64,000 nucleotides of DNA, taken from NCBI GenBank assembly GCA_001603005.1, contig LVAJ01000016.1, forward strand, positions 1-64,000, read 5' to 3'. Source of the stretch: Clostridiales bacterium Firm_04 (GTDB lineage: Bacteria > Bacillota > Clostridia > Oscillospirales > Ruminococcaceae). The notes below the pieces were generated by a model. It was not told the DNA's origin, made no database searches, and was given only the letters and a program-made list of their open reading frames with translations. Below are positions 33,263 to 42,227 of the stretch, in pieces (position 1 is the stretch's first letter; every line of letters starts with the position of its first letter). The position numbers and the translations under genes were made by a program.

Positions 33263-35464
33263 ATGAAAAAACTCATTACTTGTCTCACAATGCTCAGCAT
33301 GGTTCTGGCATCCGTTCCGGCCGTCGGTATGCAGGCAGCCGCAGCAACAGCAGAAACAGTCATCACAGCGACAGCAGAACAGCCCGTTGCCCTCGCAGAT
33401 ATCGCCGGACGCTATTTTTACCAGAAGCTGAATGAAGCGACCGGTACATACGAAAATGCCGGTTATCTGACCGTATCTGAAAACGGAACCTATACCTATC
33501 AGGACTATACAGCAAAAACAAAGACGGAAGGCATTGTCAAGCCGGATCCTAATGTTTATCCGGACGGAAATGCCGTTGCTTGGTTCAGCTTCCTTAACAA
33601 GAACGGAACAGCCTGGTTCGGCTGCTACGGTATAAAGGACAGCGATGTGCTCACAAACGGCGGATCGCAGGAGCGTCTGCTCAGAGACAATGCTTCTGCT
33701 GCCGAAAAGCAGGCAAGCGCAACTGACCTCGCAGGCAAATGGTCCATGGAAAGCCGCGAAAACAAGGACAGCGCCGAAACAACTTACAGCGAACTGACTG
33801 TGGATGAGAACGGCAGATTCTTTTGCATCTTCAATCTGACAGAGGGTGAAGCAGGCGAAGGAACCGAAGCAATTACCGGTCAGGTCACGATGCACTTTGA
33901 GGGACATCCGGACGGGACGGAAACGCCGGTTTACAGATTCATCACCGAGGACGGAACCGTTTTTACGGAAGGCACGCTCAATGCCGGCGGAATGTCCGTG
34001 AACCTTGTTTCGGACGGTACTGCATCCATGAAGCGCGATCCATCCGTGCGCAAGGCTTCCGCCGCTGAGATTGCAGGAAACTGGATCCTGAAAGAAATGA
34101 AAGACGCCTTCAAGCCCGAGAATGGTTATTCCGATTCCGGCGTGATCACTGTTCTTGACAACAATACCTATACCTACCGCGATGCAAGCGGAAAGCAGGC
34201 TGCTGGCAGTGTGTTTGCAGCCTATGAGTTGCATCCGAACAGCGCTGTCACGGTCTGGTACGAATTCTATGACAGCAACGGAGCGTTCTGGCTCGGCTGT
34301 CAGGATCATCTGGGCAGGACGAATCAGAACACACTGTATGTCGGACAAACCGAAGAACAGATGCTTGTGCGCGAAACGGCCGTACCAAATACTTACGGCT
34401 ACTTTGATGCAGAAGAGATGCCGGCAGCGGGAATCAGCATGAAGGCACTTGCGGGTGAATGGAAGCACGAGGAAGCATCCCTTTATATTTATAACTGCAC
34501 GGAGCAGGACGCCCAGTTTAAGATGTTCACCGATGATGAGGGCATGTTTTCATCCGGCTGCATCAAAATCCAGTATCAGCTTGACTCAAAGGGACAGAAG
34601 CATTTTTACTATGTGCTCTACTCCGGCGAGGATCTCTATCTTGAATTTGAGATGACCGGCGAGCTCCCGCTGGATACACTGACAGCCAAGGGCGACGATC
34701 AGATCATATTTGTGCGCAGCGCAGAACCCTATGATGCAGATATCTATCAACTATATGATATGGCAAAGGCACCCGCCTGTCTCAGCGCAAGAGCACTGGA
34801 AGGTTCCTGGAAAGAAAACAATTCTGAAGCATCCAGTATTCTGACGTTTTCGGATCTGGATGATGTATCCGGTAAATTTTGTCTGGTCGGCAGCAACAGG
34901 GAAGGCATCGCAGACAGTGTCACCGAAGGCATCGTAAAGCTCCAGTACAACTACGTTGAATGCGGTGACAGAGATTATATTTATACCCTGTATCTCGCTG
35001 ACGAGAACGGCAAATACAATCAGATCTTAATGACGATCCAGGCAAGTTGCGACCGCCAGTGGGATCAGCTTCAGCTCTCCAATATTGATATCAGCTTCCA
35101 GCGTCTTGAAGCATCACAGGGACGTAAATATACGGATGAGCAGCTCATCGAAATGGCAAAGAGAGACTATCAGAAAGACACCGGTATCCAGGCAGCAGAC
35201 GCACATTCGATGGAGAATTACGGCGGTTCGGTCACAGTCGTGCTGACGGATTCCAACGGCGAGGATTTTGACGCATACACAGTCGATCCCGATACAGGGA
35301 TCGGAGAGCGGTTCTCCGACAAGCGCACTGTGAATCTTCCGCAGACTGGCAATTATTCTCTGAAAACACTGCTGCTTGCGTTCAGCGCATTTCTGCTGAC
35401 CGGCTTAGGATGCTTTGCCGTCAGAAGATCCGGCGTGCTTCGCCGCAGAAACGATGAACAGTAA
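33263..35464 (+). CDS. LPXTG-anchored surface protein with five lipocalin-like repeats
   Basis: 733 aa; GGAGG lies 9 bases before the ATG. A signal peptide (MKKLITCLTMLSMVLASVPA) and a C-terminal sorting signal are both clear: LPQTG, a hydrophobic helix (TLLLAFSAFLLTGLGCFAV) and a basic tail (RRSGVLRRRNDEQ). Between them are about five domains each opening with a [A/E]G-x-W/Y motif (IAGRYFYQ, LAGKWSME, IAGNWILK, LAGEWKHE, LEGSWKEN) and followed by YTYQD-like beta strands. This is the pattern of lipocalin- or DUF-like beta barrels. It should be covalently attached to peptidoglycan by the sortase whose gene overlaps its 3' end. The ligand is unknown. Confidence 0.87.
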   Translation: MKKLITCLTMLSMVLASVPAVGMQAAAATAETVITATAEQPVALADIAGRYFYQKLNEATGTYENAGYLTVSENGTYTYQDYTAKTKTEGIVKPDPNVYPDGNAVAWFSFLNKNGTAWFGCYGIKDSDVLTNGGSQERLLRDNASAAEKQASATDLAGKWSMESRENKDSAETTYSELTVDENGRFFCIFNLTEGEAGEGTEAITGQVTMHFEGHPDGTETPVYRFITEDGTVFTEGTLNAGGMSVNLVSDGTASMKRDPSVRKASAAEIAGNWILKEMKDAFKPENGYSDSGVITVLDNNTYTYRDASGKQAAGSVFAAYELHPNSAVTVWYEFYDSNGAFWLGCQDHLGRTNQNTLYVGQTEEQMLVRETAVPNTYGYFDAEEMPAAGISMKALAGEWKHEEASLYIYNCTEQDAQFKMFTDDEGMFSSGCIKIQYQLDSKGQKHFYYVLYSGEDLYLEFEMTGELPLDTLTAKGDDQIIFVRSAEPYDADIYQLYDMAKAPACLSARALEGSWKENNSEASSILTFSDLDDVSGKFCLVGSNREGIADSVTEGIVKLQYNYVECGDRDYIYTLYLADENGKYNQILMTIQASCDRQWDQLQLSNIDISFQRLEASQGRKYTDEQLIEMAKRDYQKDTGIQAADAHSMENYGGSVTVVLTDSNGEDFDAYTVDPDTGIGERFSDKRTVNLPQTGNYSLKTLLLAFSAFLLTGLGCFAVRRSGVLRRRNDEQ

Positions 35465-36014
35465 GCAAATGTCTGTGCCGAAAACAAAAAAGCAGTGGAT
35501 CCTGTTTCTGACAGGATTCACTGCACTCCTGATCGGAGCAGGGATCCTGCTGTTTTTCGGCATCCGGAAAGCATACCGGCTGCAGCAAAAGCATCAGTTG
35601 TTGCGGGAAAATCCCGTTGTTGAGATCACCGCACTGAACATCAAGGCTCCAGTTCTGGAAGGCACAGATCAGCAGACGATCGCGAAAGCTGCCGGACATT
35701 TTATCGGGACCGGCGATTTCGGAAAAGGCAATTACTGCATCGCGGCGCACAGCAGTCCGCTTTATAAGGAATACTTCAACGCCCTCAAGGATGTTGAAAA
35801 CGGCATGACGATCACGCTGTACGATCAGCAGAAGAACCGCTATGAATACACCGTCAGCGACAGCTTCTTTGTCACACCGGATCAAACAGAAGTGCTCGAC
35901 GACTTCGGAGATGATCGCATCACGCTGATAACCTGCAATGATGACGGAACGCAGCGGCTTGTTGTTACCGGCATATACGGAAACAGGACACAGGCGATCA
36001 GAAGCAAGCTATAA
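35454..36014 (+). CDS. Sortase (class D/E-like)
   Basis: 186 aa from the ATG at 35454, overlapping the LPQTG gene by 11 bases, so translation is probably coupled; an ATG at 35469 is possible. An N-terminal membrane helix (ILFLTGFTALLIGAGILLFFG) is followed by the sortase barrel. Catalytic His is in YCIAAHSSP, catalytic Cys in LITCNDDG, and Arg in TQRLVVTG. The enzyme cleaves LPxTG between Thr and Gly and joins the protein to the wall. The tight link to one substrate gene indicates a dedicated pair. Confidence 0.9.
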   Translation: MNSKQMSVPKTKKQWILFLTGFTALLIGAGILLFFGIRKAYRLQQKHQLLRENPVVEITALNIKAPVLEGTDQQTIAKAAGHFIGTGDFGKGNYCIAAHSSPLYKEYFNALKDVENGMTITLYDQQKNRYEYTVSDSFFVTPDQTEVLDDFGDDRITLITCNDDGTQRLVVTGIYGNRTQAIRSKL

Positions 36015-36078
36015 TGAGAACATGAAAAACCCCAAAAGATAAAATTCACAAAACATATATTGTCTGTACGCATAATTT

Positions 36079-36134
36079 CTATCAGTGATAGTTTGCAAAT
36101 CATATTGCGCCCGGAGCCTTAAAAATGTTATAAT
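36079..36134 (+). promoter_or_regulatory. Promoter with a tetO-core palindrome upstream
   Basis: TTGCGC (36105-36110) and TATAAT (36129-36134) are 18 bp apart. CTATCAGTGATAG (36079-36091) is a perfect 6+1+6 palindrome identical to the core of the Tn10 tet operator. The promoter probably drives the 36343 and 36544 genes. Confidence 0.55.
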
Positions 36135-36342
36135 GTAAAAGAAGCAACAAGAAACAGCAATGTTTAAAAAGCATCGTAAAATATTGAACATTCAACATTT
36201 TTCATGATACACCTCACCGCAATGCAGTACAGAAAAAACAATGTTGCTTTGTCGAATACCACGCTGATATCCGTATTTTGCCGGACACACCAAATTCGGA
36301 AATATACGGTTCGGAAATCAGAATGCATTGTGGAGGTGTTGT

Positions 36343-36516
36343 ATGAGAAAGCATACCGATGCCGCCGCCGTTTTCAGGCCGGCCGCGGCAAACGCTCATC
36401 GTCCGCGGGATTCAACAAACGGCTGCCTTATCGGAACAGCAGGTCTGCCGGAAACAGAAAATCCCGTTTCATTCAGACTGGTTGAATCTGCTGATGTTTC
36501 AGATGCAGAAACATGA
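36343..36516 (+). CDS. Small protein of 57 residues, unknown
   Basis: An excellent ribosome site (GGAGG at 36332-36336, 6 bases before the ATG) supports translation. The peptide begins MRKHTDAAAVFRPAAANAHR and ends with an acidic stretch (RLVESADVSDAET). There is no signal peptide, membrane helix or recognised motif. Its stop is 27 bases before the CotH gene, so it may be a leader peptide for that operon. I do not recognise it. Confidence 0.45.
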   Translation: MRKHTDAAAVFRPAAANAHRPRDSTNGCLIGTAGLPETENPVSFRLVESADVSDAET

Positions 36517-36543
36517 TAAGTATGATTTCAGGAGGAAAAATTA

Positions 36544-39500
36544 ATGAGAAACAACAAAGCATTAAATAAAACAATCAGCTTTGTGCTTGCGCTGACAGCA
36601 TGCTCGAATGTCATGCTTGCCCATCCGGACAGCCAGGTCATCAACAGGACGTTTTTGAACGCATTTGCAGCGGAAGAGGAAGAAGCGACGGAGTTCGGAG
36701 TCGACAAAACATATCTTACTGTCGGAGAGCAGCTGAATATCAACAATCCGGACGGGTATAAGCTGAAAATATATGTTGACGGTATCGGGTATGCACCGGA
36801 AGACTTTTATCTTACCGAGGAATTCTATGAAAAGTGGATCATCGTCCTGGCATTTGAAAACGAATTCGAAGATCCCGTTGACTTGGACAACGTATATTTC
36901 AGCCGCCTGCCCGTCATTTACATCGACACAAAAAACGGTGAACTCCCGCCGCAGGAGGACAAGTCCCAAAAAATCGAAGGAATCATGTACATCCAGAACA
37001 ACGAAGCAGCGGATAATCCGGTCTACAGCGGTAAGATCACGCTGCAGGGGCGCGGAAACACAACCTGGCAGTGGGAAAAGAAGCCGTACAAGATCAAGCT
37101 TGACAAAAAAACTGATCTCTACGGCATGGGAAAGAGCAAAAAATATGCACTGCTTGCCAATTATCAGGATGAAAGCCTTCTGCGCAACACGACCGCATCG
37201 AAGCTCTCGCAGGAGCTCGGTCTGACAACAATGGAAACTGTCTGGGCGGATGTGATCCTGAACGGCGAATACGTCGGCAACTATCAGCTCAGTGAACAGG
37301 TCGGCATCGAAAGTGCCCGTGTTGACATGATCGACTGGGAAGAGGAAGCAGAGGAGGCTGCCGGAAAGCTCGCCAAAGCATTAAAGCTGTCGAGCGATGA
37401 AAAAGACGAGCTTGAAGAACAGATGACAAAGGATCTGACATGGCTCAGCACCGGCATAATCTCTTTCCACGAACAAAACTATGTCGTTTCGAATTATTAT
37501 GATTACAGCACGGATTTCAGCGGCGGTTATCTGTTTGAATCTTCAGAGGAATATGATGAGGAATCGAAGTTCAAGCTGAACGAAGTCACATTTTTTGACG
37601 AAGAACCTTCTGACCCGGAGGGTGACGGCCTGAAGATCATGATGAAATCGCCGGAATTCCTGAATACCAACGCAGAAATGTGGGATTATGTCCGGATCTG
37701 CTGGAAAGATTTTGAGAATGCCTATAAGTCGGAAAACGGCTATACAACAACGATGTTAGGCGAAACGCTGCATTACACAGATCTCGCAGACTTTGATTCC
37801 ATGGTATCCTACTGGCTGCTTATGGAGATCATGGGCAATGACGATGCACGCTACAAGAGCAGATACATCTACAAACCCCAGAACGGCAAGTTGACCTTCG
37901 GCCCGCCGTGGGATTTCGATACCGGTGCCGGTTCCATTCTGATCCGCAAAGATATTGATGAGTCGCCGACCGGCTGGAAGGTCTCCAAATATGATTCACA
38001 GTCCAATTTTTACCGGGAATTTCTCGATGATCCGTTCTTTATGACGGCAGCAGCTGAAAAATACTGGCAGATCAGACCGTATCTGGAATCCGTGATCAAG
38101 CCCGGCGGACAGCTGGATCAGAACAGCGATTATCTGCGTGAAGCCGGACGTGCGGATTCAGAACGCTGGAACAGAAGAGAACACATCGGTCCATCCGGTG
38201 AACTGGAATGGGAAAACTACGCATTGGGCTATGAAGGTGATACCGAATGGTTCAAGGAATATTTGCGTGAAAGGATCGCATGGCTGGACGAGCAGTTTGA
38301 AACAGATGATTCTCTGCGGAATTCCGTTTATACTTCTCAGAGTGCCGCGCCGTACATCAAATCTGAGGATCTCAGCCTGGAACTGGAGGGCCTTGGTAAG
38401 GATACCGTTTCCGAGCACGCGCCGGCAGATGCGATGGCCCCGCTCGGAAAAGATCTGCGCTTCAATGTGACTTCCGCTGACGACACAGTCTGCAGCATGG
38501 AGTACTACATTAACGGTCTGTATTTTGACTGCGTCGACAGCTTCCCAACGGAAAATCAGAAATTCAGTATTGACATTCCTGCGGATGAGCTGTATAATAT
38601 AAACGGCAAGAAAAATGTGCTCTCTGTGATCGCAAAAGATGATAAAGGCAAAACAGTCGGCAGAAACTACATGACAGTCGTTCAGACGAATATGCCGGAT
38701 TTCAAGTTGCAGAATCTTGTTCTGAGCGGTCAGATCGGTGTCAACTTCTACATGGATCTCAGTATGCTGACTGATGAAGAAAAAGCGGCGAGCTATATGG
38801 AATTCACGGTTAACGGCAAAACCTTCAAGGATACCTTTGATGCATCGTGCATGAATCAGACCGGCGAGTACCATGGCTTTACCTGCTATGTGAACGCAGT
38901 TCAGATGGCAGATACGATCAAGGCAGTGTTCCACTTCAGAGACGGCGGGAAGATCGAAAAGACCTATTCTGTGCTCGATTATATCAATAAGTTTGAAAAG
39001 CGTGAAGACGAATTCCCCGAAAAAACACGCAGCCTGATCCGTTCGATCGCTGACTACGGCCACTATATGCAGCCGTTTGTCGCAAACTCGAACGGCTGGG
39101 TCATCGGTGAACAGTACAGTGAAATGACGAAATCGTACACGGAATCCTACGATTACGATATGATCTGTGAAGAGCTTGCGGCTGCAAACATGGCACTGTA
39201 CCGCGATTACGGTGATTCTAATGTCGAAAAGATGACGTTTGCACTGTATCCCGATACAGAAACAGCTGTCAATATTTATATCAAGCTGAAAAACGGATAT
39301 ACGGGAACAATCATGGTCAACAACGGTCAGTATAAGGCTGTAAAGCAGGAAGACGGCCGCTATCTTGTCGTTATCCCGAACATCGCAGCGCATCAGCTCG
39401 GCAAAATCTATGAGCTGAACGTCGCGACTGAATCCGGCGCAGCGGTTATGAGAGTTTCTGCCATGACCTATGTCTACGAGCTGCTGAATACTGTGGCTTA

Positions 39501-39585
39501 TCAGGACAATGCAGCAGCAAAGAATGCTGTTGCGGCGTTCTACAACTATTACAAGGCAGCAGATGCCTATCTGAACAACAACTGA
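36544..39585 (+). CDS. CotH-kinase-family secreted protein
   Basis: 1013 aa; AGGAGG lies 8 bases before the ATG. A signal-like N-terminus is followed by a small beta domain and the CotH core: LQGRGNTTWQWEKKPYKIKLD (residues ~160-180), YALLANYQDESLLRN and the catalytic-type FGPPWDFDTGAG (~455-466). CotH proteins are atypical protein kinases; spore-coat CotH phosphorylates coat proteins, and ruminococcal homologues are often linked to cellulosome proteins. This copy has no dockerin. The C-terminal ~350 residues are beta-rich and not assigned (LQNLVLSGQIGVNFYMDLS occurs in other clostridial surface proteins). It is followed by a 38-aa peptide gene and a lipoprotein gene, probably as one operon. 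Confidence 0.88.
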   Translation: MRNNKALNKTISFVLALTACSNVMLAHPDSQVINRTFLNAFAAEEEEATEFGVDKTYLTVGEQLNINNPDGYKLKIYVDGIGYAPEDFYLTEEFYEKWIIVLAFENEFEDPVDLDNVYFSRLPVIYIDTKNGELPPQEDKSQKIEGIMYIQNNEAADNPVYSGKITLQGRGNTTWQWEKKPYKIKLDKKTDLYGMGKSKKYALLANYQDESLLRNTTASKLSQELGLTTMETVWADVILNGEYVGNYQLSEQVGIESARVDMIDWEEEAEEAAGKLAKALKLSSDEKDELEEQMTKDLTWLSTGIISFHEQNYVVSNYYDYSTDFSGGYLFESSEEYDEESKFKLNEVTFFDEEPSDPEGDGLKIMMKSPEFLNTNAEMWDYVRICWKDFENAYKSENGYTTTMLGETLHYTDLADFDSMVSYWLLMEIMGNDDARYKSRYIYKPQNGKLTFGPPWDFDTGAGSILIRKDIDESPTGWKVSKYDSQSNFYREFLDDPFFMTAAAEKYWQIRPYLESVIKPGGQLDQNSDYLREAGRADSERWNRREHIGPSGELEWENYALGYEGDTEWFKEYLRERIAWLDEQFETDDSLRNSVYTSQSAAPYIKSEDLSLELEGLGKDTVSEHAPADAMAPLGKDLRFNVTSADDTVCSMEYYINGLYFDCVDSFPTENQKFSIDIPADELYNINGKKNVLSVIAKDDKGKTVGRNYMTVVQTNMPDFKLQNLVLSGQIGVNFYMDLSMLTDEEKAASYMEFTVNGKTFKDTFDASCMNQTGEYHGFTCYVNAVQMADTIKAVFHFRDGGKIEKTYSVLDYINKFEKREDEFPEKTRSLIRSIADYGHYMQPFVANSNGWVIGEQYSEMTKSYTESYDYDMICEELAAANMALYRDYGDSNVEKMTFALYPDTETAVNIYIKLKNGYTGTIMVNNGQYKAVKQEDGRYLVVIPNIAAHQLGKIYELNVATESGAAVMRVSAMTYVYELLNTVAYQDNAAAKNAVAAFYNYYKAADAYLNNN

Positions 39586-39604
39586 ACTGAAAAGGAGAAA
39601 AGGT

Positions 39605-39721
39605 ATGAAACAGTATGTTACTCCCGAAATGGAAATCACCCTGTTCGATGCTGAGGACGTGATCACCTCCAGTGATTTCAACCAGAATCAGCCGATCCTC
39701 ACACCGGAACTGGGCGACTGA
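39605..39721 (+). CDS. 38-residue leader-like peptide with a YxxPxM motif
   Basis: The ATG at 39605 has AAGGAG 8 bases upstream. The product starts MKQYVTPEMEITLFDAEDVI and ends TSSDFNQNQPILTPELGD. The Y-x-x-P-x-M/L motif near the N-terminus is what RiPP recognition elements bind in lasso-peptide-type leaders, and the DAEDVITSS part recurs in many short clostridial peptides in my general knowledge. No RiPP modification enzyme is adjacent. The gene sits between CotH (19 bases upstream) and a lipoprotein (5 bases downstream), so it is very likely translated. It could be a precursor peptide, a CotH substrate or a small regulator. Confidence 0.7.
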   Translation: MKQYVTPEMEITLFDAEDVITSSDFNQNQPILTPELGD

Positions 39722-39726
39722 ACACG

Positions 39727-40050
39727 ATGAAACACTTCCTGCTGATACCGTGTTTGTTGCTTCTGATGATGTCAGGCTGTTTTGCCTGTCAGGAGAGAAC
39801 GGAACCGCCCGTTCAGAAAGACGAAATTCCGGTCGTCACAGAGACAGCGGCCGCGGCATCAGATGCGGATACTGTTCCGAAAACAGACTCCGCGGAAAAG
39901 AAGCAAGAAACGACAGCATCTTCTGAGAAAGCCGAACCGGATGCTGCTGTAGAAAACAGCGCAGCGCCGTTCGCTTCTGACGACAGCACAGAATCTTTCT
40001 GCATTGCAACAAATGCAGCCGGAGATATTCTGCTGCCGGAATTACCGTAA
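39727..40050 (+). CDS. Small lipoprotein
   Basis: 107 aa. The N-terminus MKHFLLIPCLLLLMMSGCFA has a lipobox (LMMSGC) for lipid attachment at Cys18. The rest is a low-complexity Glu/Ala/Ser/Thr spacer (residues ~25-85) with a short hydrophobic end (NAAGDILLPELP). It starts 5 bases after the stop of the 38-aa peptide and has little ribosome site of its own, so translation is probably coupled. Function is unknown; the spacer suggests a tether at the membrane. Confidence 0.75.
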   Translation: MKHFLLIPCLLLLMMSGCFACQERTEPPVQKDEIPVVTETAAAASDADTVPKTDSAEKKQETTASSEKAEPDAAVENSAAPFASDDSTESFCIATNAAGDILLPELP

Positions 40051-40060
40051 TACGATCATA

Positions 40061-40089
40061 TGAGGGAGCCATTCGGCTCCCTCATTCTT
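40061..40089 (+). terminator. Terminator of the CotH operon
   Basis: TGAGGGAGCC (40061-40070) pairs with GGCTCCCTCA (40075-40084), followed by TTCTTTT. Confidence 0.8.
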
Positions 40090-40540
40090 TTACAGCTATG
40101 GTTCAGTTGATTCCCCGTGCCCGGCATCCAATACGATGACCGGTGTTCGCTGTGCTATCGCAGCGATCGAATACACCACTGCGCTTGCTTTTGCTCCGTT
40201 CTCTGTATTGCTGAAAGCCAGTTCTTGCGACCGATCTGGGCGGGTTCTTCTTCTATCGGTTCAAATCTGATGTTGTTATTACATAAAAGCAATTGTTTAG
40301 AACCGATCTCACTAAACAGTATTTCTGCTGGAATGCCGTTAGGGAAAGCATCGCATGCAATGATATTCTTTTATAATTTTGTTGCGCTTTTGAACTTTTA
40401 TGGAATTGCAGAAACAATGCTGAGAAGAAGATTGCATATCAGAATCATACCGACCGAATTGAATCGGAGCAAAAGTTCAGTCTAGCAAAGCGTAAATTCG
40501 GTCTGTATCTGCTGCATAATAAAAGAAAAGAAACGAAATC
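40090..40540. other. Gap with no supported gene
   Basis: A 122-codon plus-strand frame at 40117-40485 exists but has no ribosome site, no domain and unusual Cys/His-rich composition, so I do not call it. Nothing else is seen. Confidence 0.4.
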
Positions 40541-40705
40541 ATTGCCCCGAAGTGCTTTCATCCGGCGCTTCGGGGCAATGAATATAAAATGGAATCGTGA
40601 AAAATACGATCTTACTGTAATATTTTGCACTCCCCTATTATGGGATTCCAAAGGGATGCAATCCCTTTGGTCAGGTTTGGGCTGAAAGCCCATTTCAAAT
40701 CCGTC
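40541..40705 (-). repeat. Modular palindromic 3' element, copy 3, with terminator hairpin
   Basis: In minus-strand order after the initiator gene stop: CGACGGATTTGAAATGGGC, GGGCTTTCAGCCC, CCAAAGGG...CCCTTTGG, ATCCCATAATAGGGG. It closes with the hairpin ATTGCCCCGAAG and CTTCGGGGCAAT (40541-40552, 40568-40579). The orientation follows the gene that it ends. Confidence 0.8.
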
Positions 40706-40715
40706 GGAGACACAT

Positions 40716-42197
40716 TTATTCAGCCGGATTCGCCTTATCATTCTTCTTTCCCCCATGCGGGAACGAAAACACGATCGAATCGACATTTTTGACGGACGGA
40801 ATCACAGAAGAATCGTCCGGATCCGGCAACGCAATATCGACATAACGCTCAAGCAGATAGGTCTGCTCGCGCAAGATTCTCCAAGTTGCTTCAAATGTCC
40901 GTTTCAGCAGCGTCGTCTTGTTTTTCGCCTGTGCCATGCGCTGTTCCAGCAGCGGATTGCGCTCGATCAGCGTTTTCGCGGAGATATGCGGCGTCTGGTC
41001 ACCGCACTGCTCAATCAGCTGCACAATGATCATCACGTTCTCAACTGCGGTTTTATTGCGTTCCTTGACGATCGAGGTTTTGATCAGAAAAGAATGCGTC
41101 GGAATGCGCACCGGATCGCCGCGGCGCGTCAGCCTCGGTTCACCGTTTTTCTTTTGCCGAATTGCAAGCTTATACACGGTTTTTATGACCATATTCATAT
41201 ACGGCGAGCTGAACGAGACCGTGTTTTTCTTGTCGTCATAGCCCTCGAAATTCAGCACCGGATAAAGTGACTGCGAGGGCTTTCCGTTGCGTGTTCCGTG
41301 CATAATTCCGACAATATTGTGGAAGCTCTGCACGGTATCAATGATGCGCTGAATGCCTGCCTTATTGAGGTTGCGCTGCAAGCCCATGCTCTCCGCAAGA
41401 TCAGGCACATAAAGCGTGATGACGTCACGGATCTGCTGACAATTTGTCTTTTCAAATTCGGTCAGAATGATCGAATAAAAGATGCGCAGCATGCCGAGAT
41501 CAATGGACTCAATACCCTCATTTGTAACCATATTTTGCAGCTGCACCTCGGAGACCGGCTGAATCTCATTGCCGATGAAATACATCCTGCCGTCCGAGAA
41601 TTTCAGCCCGTCCGTCGATGCAAGCGGCTGCATATAAGCATTGCCGAACGGCTTCAAACTCATGATATTGGTATAATTTTGCATTGTCGGGATCGCGAGC
41701 TGCGCAGGGATCTCACGCACGGCATTTTCCGCCTGCGCCTTCGTGCGGTAGGGCGAAGAAAACGCGATGCGCCGCATGCAAAATTCCAACAATCTTGCGA
41801 CATGAAATGCCGACAGAAAGCGGAACATTGCCGGCGCAGGCTCCCCTGCCAGCTCCGCAAATTCATCGTCCGAAAGATAGTCCTGACTGCGCAGATATGC
41901 AAGGTCATCAGGTTCGAGTTCCTGCAAAAAAAGCGCGCGTTTTTCGCCTGTATCAATCTGATTTGTAATCATCCCGAACTGCTGCACATAGATCAGCATG
42001 GATGTGCAGGACAGCAGAAATTCCTTGCTGTTATAATCTTGTTGCGGTGATAAAACGATCGCAAGAAAACCCGAAATTTCGAGCACAGCCGGATTCAGCG
42101 CGATCTGCTCCGCATAGCCGTGCAGGATTTCCAGAATTTTGGCTTCCTCGTCCGGCGTAGGCAGCGGCGGGATCAGCATGCCATGTTCAGAAGTCAT
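40716..42197 (-). CDS. Probable replication initiator (by context)
   Basis: 493 aa, ATG at 42197 with GGAAAGGGG 8 bases upstream. No named domain is recognised with certainty. The middle and end are rich in helices and basic residues (LKRTFEATWRILREQTYLL, RERNKTAVENVMIIVQLIE), with spacing that could be winged-helix DNA binding. It is the distal gene of an operon with the RHH protein (31 bases apart), next to parA, a centromere-like field and four 21-bp iterons. In plasmids that place is normally held by Rep. No signal peptide or membrane helix. The alternative is a second partition or regulatory protein. Confidence 0.55.
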   Translation of the reverse strand: MTSEHGMLIPPLPTPDEEAKILEILHGYAEQIALNPAVLEISGFLAIVLSPQQDYNSKEFLLSCTSMLIYVQQFGMITNQIDTGEKRALFLQELEPDDLAYLRSQDYLSDDEFAELAGEPAPAMFRFLSAFHVARLLEFCMRRIAFSSPYRTKAQAENAVREIPAQLAIPTMQNYTNIMSLKPFGNAYMQPLASTDGLKFSDGRMYFIGNEIQPVSEVQLQNMVTNEGIESIDLGMLRIFYSIILTEFEKTNCQQIRDVITLYVPDLAESMGLQRNLNKAGIQRIIDTVQSFHNIVGIMHGTRNGKPSQSLYPVLNFEGYDDKKNTVSFSSPYMNMVIKTVYKLAIRQKKNGEPRLTRRGDPVRIPTHSFLIKTSIVKERNKTAVENVMIIVQLIEQCGDQTPHISAKTLIERNPLLEQRMAQAKNKTTLLKRTFEATWRILREQTYLLERYVDIALPDPDDSSVIPSVKNVDSIVFSFPHGGKKNDKANPAE

Positions 42198-42227
42198 TCA
42201 AAAAGCCCCTTTCCGAGTCGGCGCGGA

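Noticed and set aside
39605..39721. Lasso-peptide cluster
   Set aside because: The leader motif fits, but no cyclase, protease or recognition-element gene is nearby, so only the peptide is reported.
40117..40485. 122-codon plus-strand frame
   Set aside because: No ribosome site, no domain, odd Cys/His content and no coding context.
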